From Asinibacterium sp. OR53 (GTDB lineage Bacteria > Bacteroidota > Bacteroidia > Chitinophagales > Chitinophagaceae), in assembly GCF_000515315.1 (NCBI RefSeq), contig NZ_KI911562.1, forward strand, positions 3,586,629 through 3,650,628: DNA of 64,000 nucleotides, written 5' to 3'. The notes beneath the pieces are model-generated. The model saw only the letters and a list, made by a program, of their open reading frames with translations, was not told the DNA's origin and searched no databases. Every line of letters starts with the position of its first letter. The first letter of the stretch is position 1. Below, in pieces: positions 62,503 through 64,000 of the stretch. The position numbers and the translations under genes were made by a program.

Positions 62503-63435
62503 TTGAGCAGGATCGAAGCATATTCTCACACAGTTAAATCGGTTGCCCGTCAGCTGGGTTTCGATTATTGTGGTATCGCTAAGGCGGAGAAGCTCAACGA
62601 TGATGCAAGAAGGTTGGAAAAATGGCTTCATCAGGGTATGCATGGCAGCATGCAATACATGGAAAATCACTTCGACATGCGAACCGATCCTACCTTGCTG
62701 GTTCCTGGCGCCAGATCGGTGATCACGCTGTTAAAAAATTATTACCCATCGCAGCAACAATCTGCGCATACACCGCATATATCCAAATATGCATTCGGAA
62801 AAGATTACCACGAAGTGATCAGGGCTCAACTGAAAGAATTGTTACAGGCCTTAAATGAAAAGATAGGCGAAATACATGGGCGTGGATTTGTAGATTCAGC
62901 GCCGGTGCTGGAAAGAAGCTGGGCCACCAGGAGCGGCGCCGGTTGGATAGGAAAAAACGGCAACCTTATTACCAAGCACAGCGGCTCATTTTATTTTATT
63001 GCCACACTGATCGTAGACATAGCACTGGATTACGACGATCCTTTCGCAAAAGATTATTGCGGTTCATGCAGCAGATGCATCGATGCATGTCCAACCGGGG
63101 CCATCGAAAATCATAAAGTGATCAATGGAAGTAAGTGTATCAGCTATTACACCATTGAACTGAAAGACGCACTCCTGCCGGAACAGATGAAAGACCGTTT
63201 TGAAAACTGGATGTTCGGTTGCGATATATGCCAGGATGTATGCCCCTGGAACCGGTTCAGCAAGCCGCACCATGAGATCAACTTCACACCCATTCCCGAA
63301 ATACTCAACCTCAGTACCAAACAATGGGAAGAAATGACGGAAGAAAGTTTCAAAAACATCTTCCGTCATTCGCCGCTCAAACGCACAAAATTCAGCGGCA
63401 TTCAACGCAACCTGCGTTTCATTACCACAGGCTAA
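62503..63435 (+). CDS. queG: Epoxyqueuosine reductase
   Basis: This 310-residue iron-sulfur enzyme reduces epoxyqueuosine to queuosine in tRNA using cobalamin. FDYCGIAKAEKL near the start, GARSVITLLKNYYP, ERSWATRSGAGWIGKNGNL, and two 4Fe-4S motifs (CGSCSRCIDACPTGAIE and CDICQDVCPWNRF) define it. No ATG precedes the conserved start. The TTG at 62503 gives SRIEAYSHTVKSVARQLG as in homologues; a TTG at 62485 is the alternative, but it overlaps a -7-like TACCTTGC box. The end overlaps the convergent gene by 14 bp. Confidence 0.93.
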   Translation: MSRIEAYSHTVKSVARQLGFDYCGIAKAEKLNDDARRLEKWLHQGMHGSMQYMENHFDMRTDPTLLVPGARSVITLLKNYYPSQQQSAHTPHISKYAFGKDYHEVIRAQLKELLQALNEKIGEIHGRGFVDSAPVLERSWATRSGAGWIGKNGNLITKHSGSFYFIATLIVDIALDYDDPFAKDYCGSCSRCIDACPTGAIENHKVINGSKCISYYTIELKDALLPEQMKDRFENWMFGCDICQDVCPWNRFSKPHHEINFTPIPEILNLSTKQWEEMTEESFKNIFRHSPLKRTKFSGIQRNLRFITTG

Positions 63436-64000
63436 TCCCCAACTTTAACGAGAAATAATTCAGCCAATAATCTACCGATTGATCATAATCGGATTTTTGC
63501 ATGATGCCGCCGCTCATCAAATAATTACTCCATGGCACCCAACTGTTATAATGTTCAGTAACCGTTTTAAAGCCATAACCCACACTCAAGATCAGTTTCC
63601 TTTTTGCAGTGGCGTTGAGTGTATACCCCAATCCTATATCGGTGTACAGCCCATTGTCGAACCGACTGCCGCCCTGGGCTGATGACCAATAACTGTACAT
63701 CATCTTTTGCTGCCAGGGCATGGGCGAAGCAATATTATAGCCCAGGTTGAGGTATGAAAAATAAGCCTTCTTTTTACCGAAGAAAAACCTGGTATCGGTG
63801 AACACAGGTATGCTGCGCAATTTGTAATAATCCATTCCACTCCCCAACCCGAAGGCCCATTGCTTTTTCCGGATTCCTCCTACTAATTGCCATTGTCCGC
63901 TGTAAATATGATCTCCACTCAACACAGCAGCTTGTGGAATGAGGTAAAATTTTTTCTGTTTTTGTTGTGCTGATGATGCAAGTGTTATCATCAACAACAA
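63422..64000 (-). CDS. Outer-membrane beta-barrel-like protein, 5' end beyond window
   Basis: The frame is open to the window edge, with about 192 residues visible. The start codon and most of the signal peptide are missing (LLMITLASSAQQ is its end). The strands KKFYLIPQAAVLSGDHIYSG, WAFGLGSGMDYYKLRSIPVF, KKAYFSYLNLGYNIASPMPW, RKLILSVGYGFKTV and a terminal LKLGISLW suggest an 8-strand outer-membrane barrel. I recognise no named family. It overlaps the end of queG by 14 bp on the other strand. Confidence 0.65.
   Translation of the reverse strand: MLLMITLASSAQQKQKKFYLIPQAAVLSGDHIYSGQWQLVGGIRKKQWAFGLGSGMDYYKLRSIPVFTDTRFFFGKKKAYFSYLNLGYNIASPMPWQQKMMYSYWSSAQGGSRFDNGLYTDIGLGYTLNATAKRKLILSVGYGFKTVTEHYNSWVPWSNYLMSGGIMQKSDYDQSVDYWLNYFSLKLGISLW

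Noticed and set aside
1..64000. tRNA, rRNA or CRISPR loci
   Set aside because: No cloverleaf-like intergenic segments, rRNA-like conserved stretches or regularly spaced identical repeats were found. The gaps are too short or explained by other features.

Overview
The window looks like a chromosomal segment of a Bacteroidota bacterium, most likely a member of the Chitinophagaceae (Chitinophaga/Niastella-like). The reasons are the TAnnTTTG-type -7 promoter boxes and the weak use of Shine-Dalgarno sites. There are also many signal-peptide proteins ending in outer-membrane beta-barrels, a long-form IspH, a mitochondrial-type aconitase, the parA-parB-DUF5683-dapB string, an NAD-epimerase-type threonine dehydrogenase, KdsA, and a DUF4954 protein. 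Assignment below phylum rests on protein resemblance read by eye, not on a search. I see no rRNA, tRNA or CRISPR array.

Positions 1-11.8 kb are accessory. An IS3-family element enters from the left edge and has its terminal TG at 428. It interrupts a decayed Rhs core fragment (429-616). Next comes a tightly packed minus-strand set of six genes (9900 down to 746): a small charged secreted protein, two fibre-like secreted proteins, a coiled-coil plus beta-barrel protein, a 1548-residue secreted Rhs protein, and a barstar-family immunity protein. The Rhs protein ends in a microbial guanyl-RNase (barnase/RNase Sa-like) toxin domain with all catalytic residues present. This is the most interesting part of the window: a polymorphic toxin and immunity pair with unusual exported partner genes and an orphan Rhs core downstream. 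A divergent lipoprotein gene with a C10 tract and a 59-residue winged-helix-like mini gene follow.

11.8-21.2 kb holds a TlpA-like thioredoxin, a lactonase-fold propeller, a GH1 glycosidase, and a TetR-HlyD-DHA2 MFS-TolC tripartite efflux operon preceded by a tandem 17-bp repeat that fits a TetR operator. 21.2-34.3 kb holds a SET-domain protein, MgtE, an FKBP isomerase, an ABC-F protein, GlmS with a DUF4954 hexapeptide-repeat protein, an MFS transporter, an outer-membrane protein and a membrane metallophosphoesterase.

34.4-44.7 kb is housekeeping: UPF0173 hydrolase, ParA, ParB, DUF5683, DapB, an Rrf2 regulator, threonine dehydrogenase, KdsA, PspC and aconitase. 44.8-64 kb holds DinB, a WYL regulator, a DUF1080 hydrolase, IspH, a putative porin, purine nucleoside phosphorylase, an ATP-grasp-like protein, a cold-shock protein, an M61 peptidase, a Tet-type MFS transporter, a DUF4382 lipoprotein, an M20 peptidase, a YdeI-like protein, ClpB, a serine hydrolase, QueG and a truncated outer-membrane protein.

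The gene layout is very compact. Seven of the thirteen convergent pairs overlap at their stop codons. A family of palindromic repeats of the GTCATCCCGAGCG type sits in three intergenic spaces.
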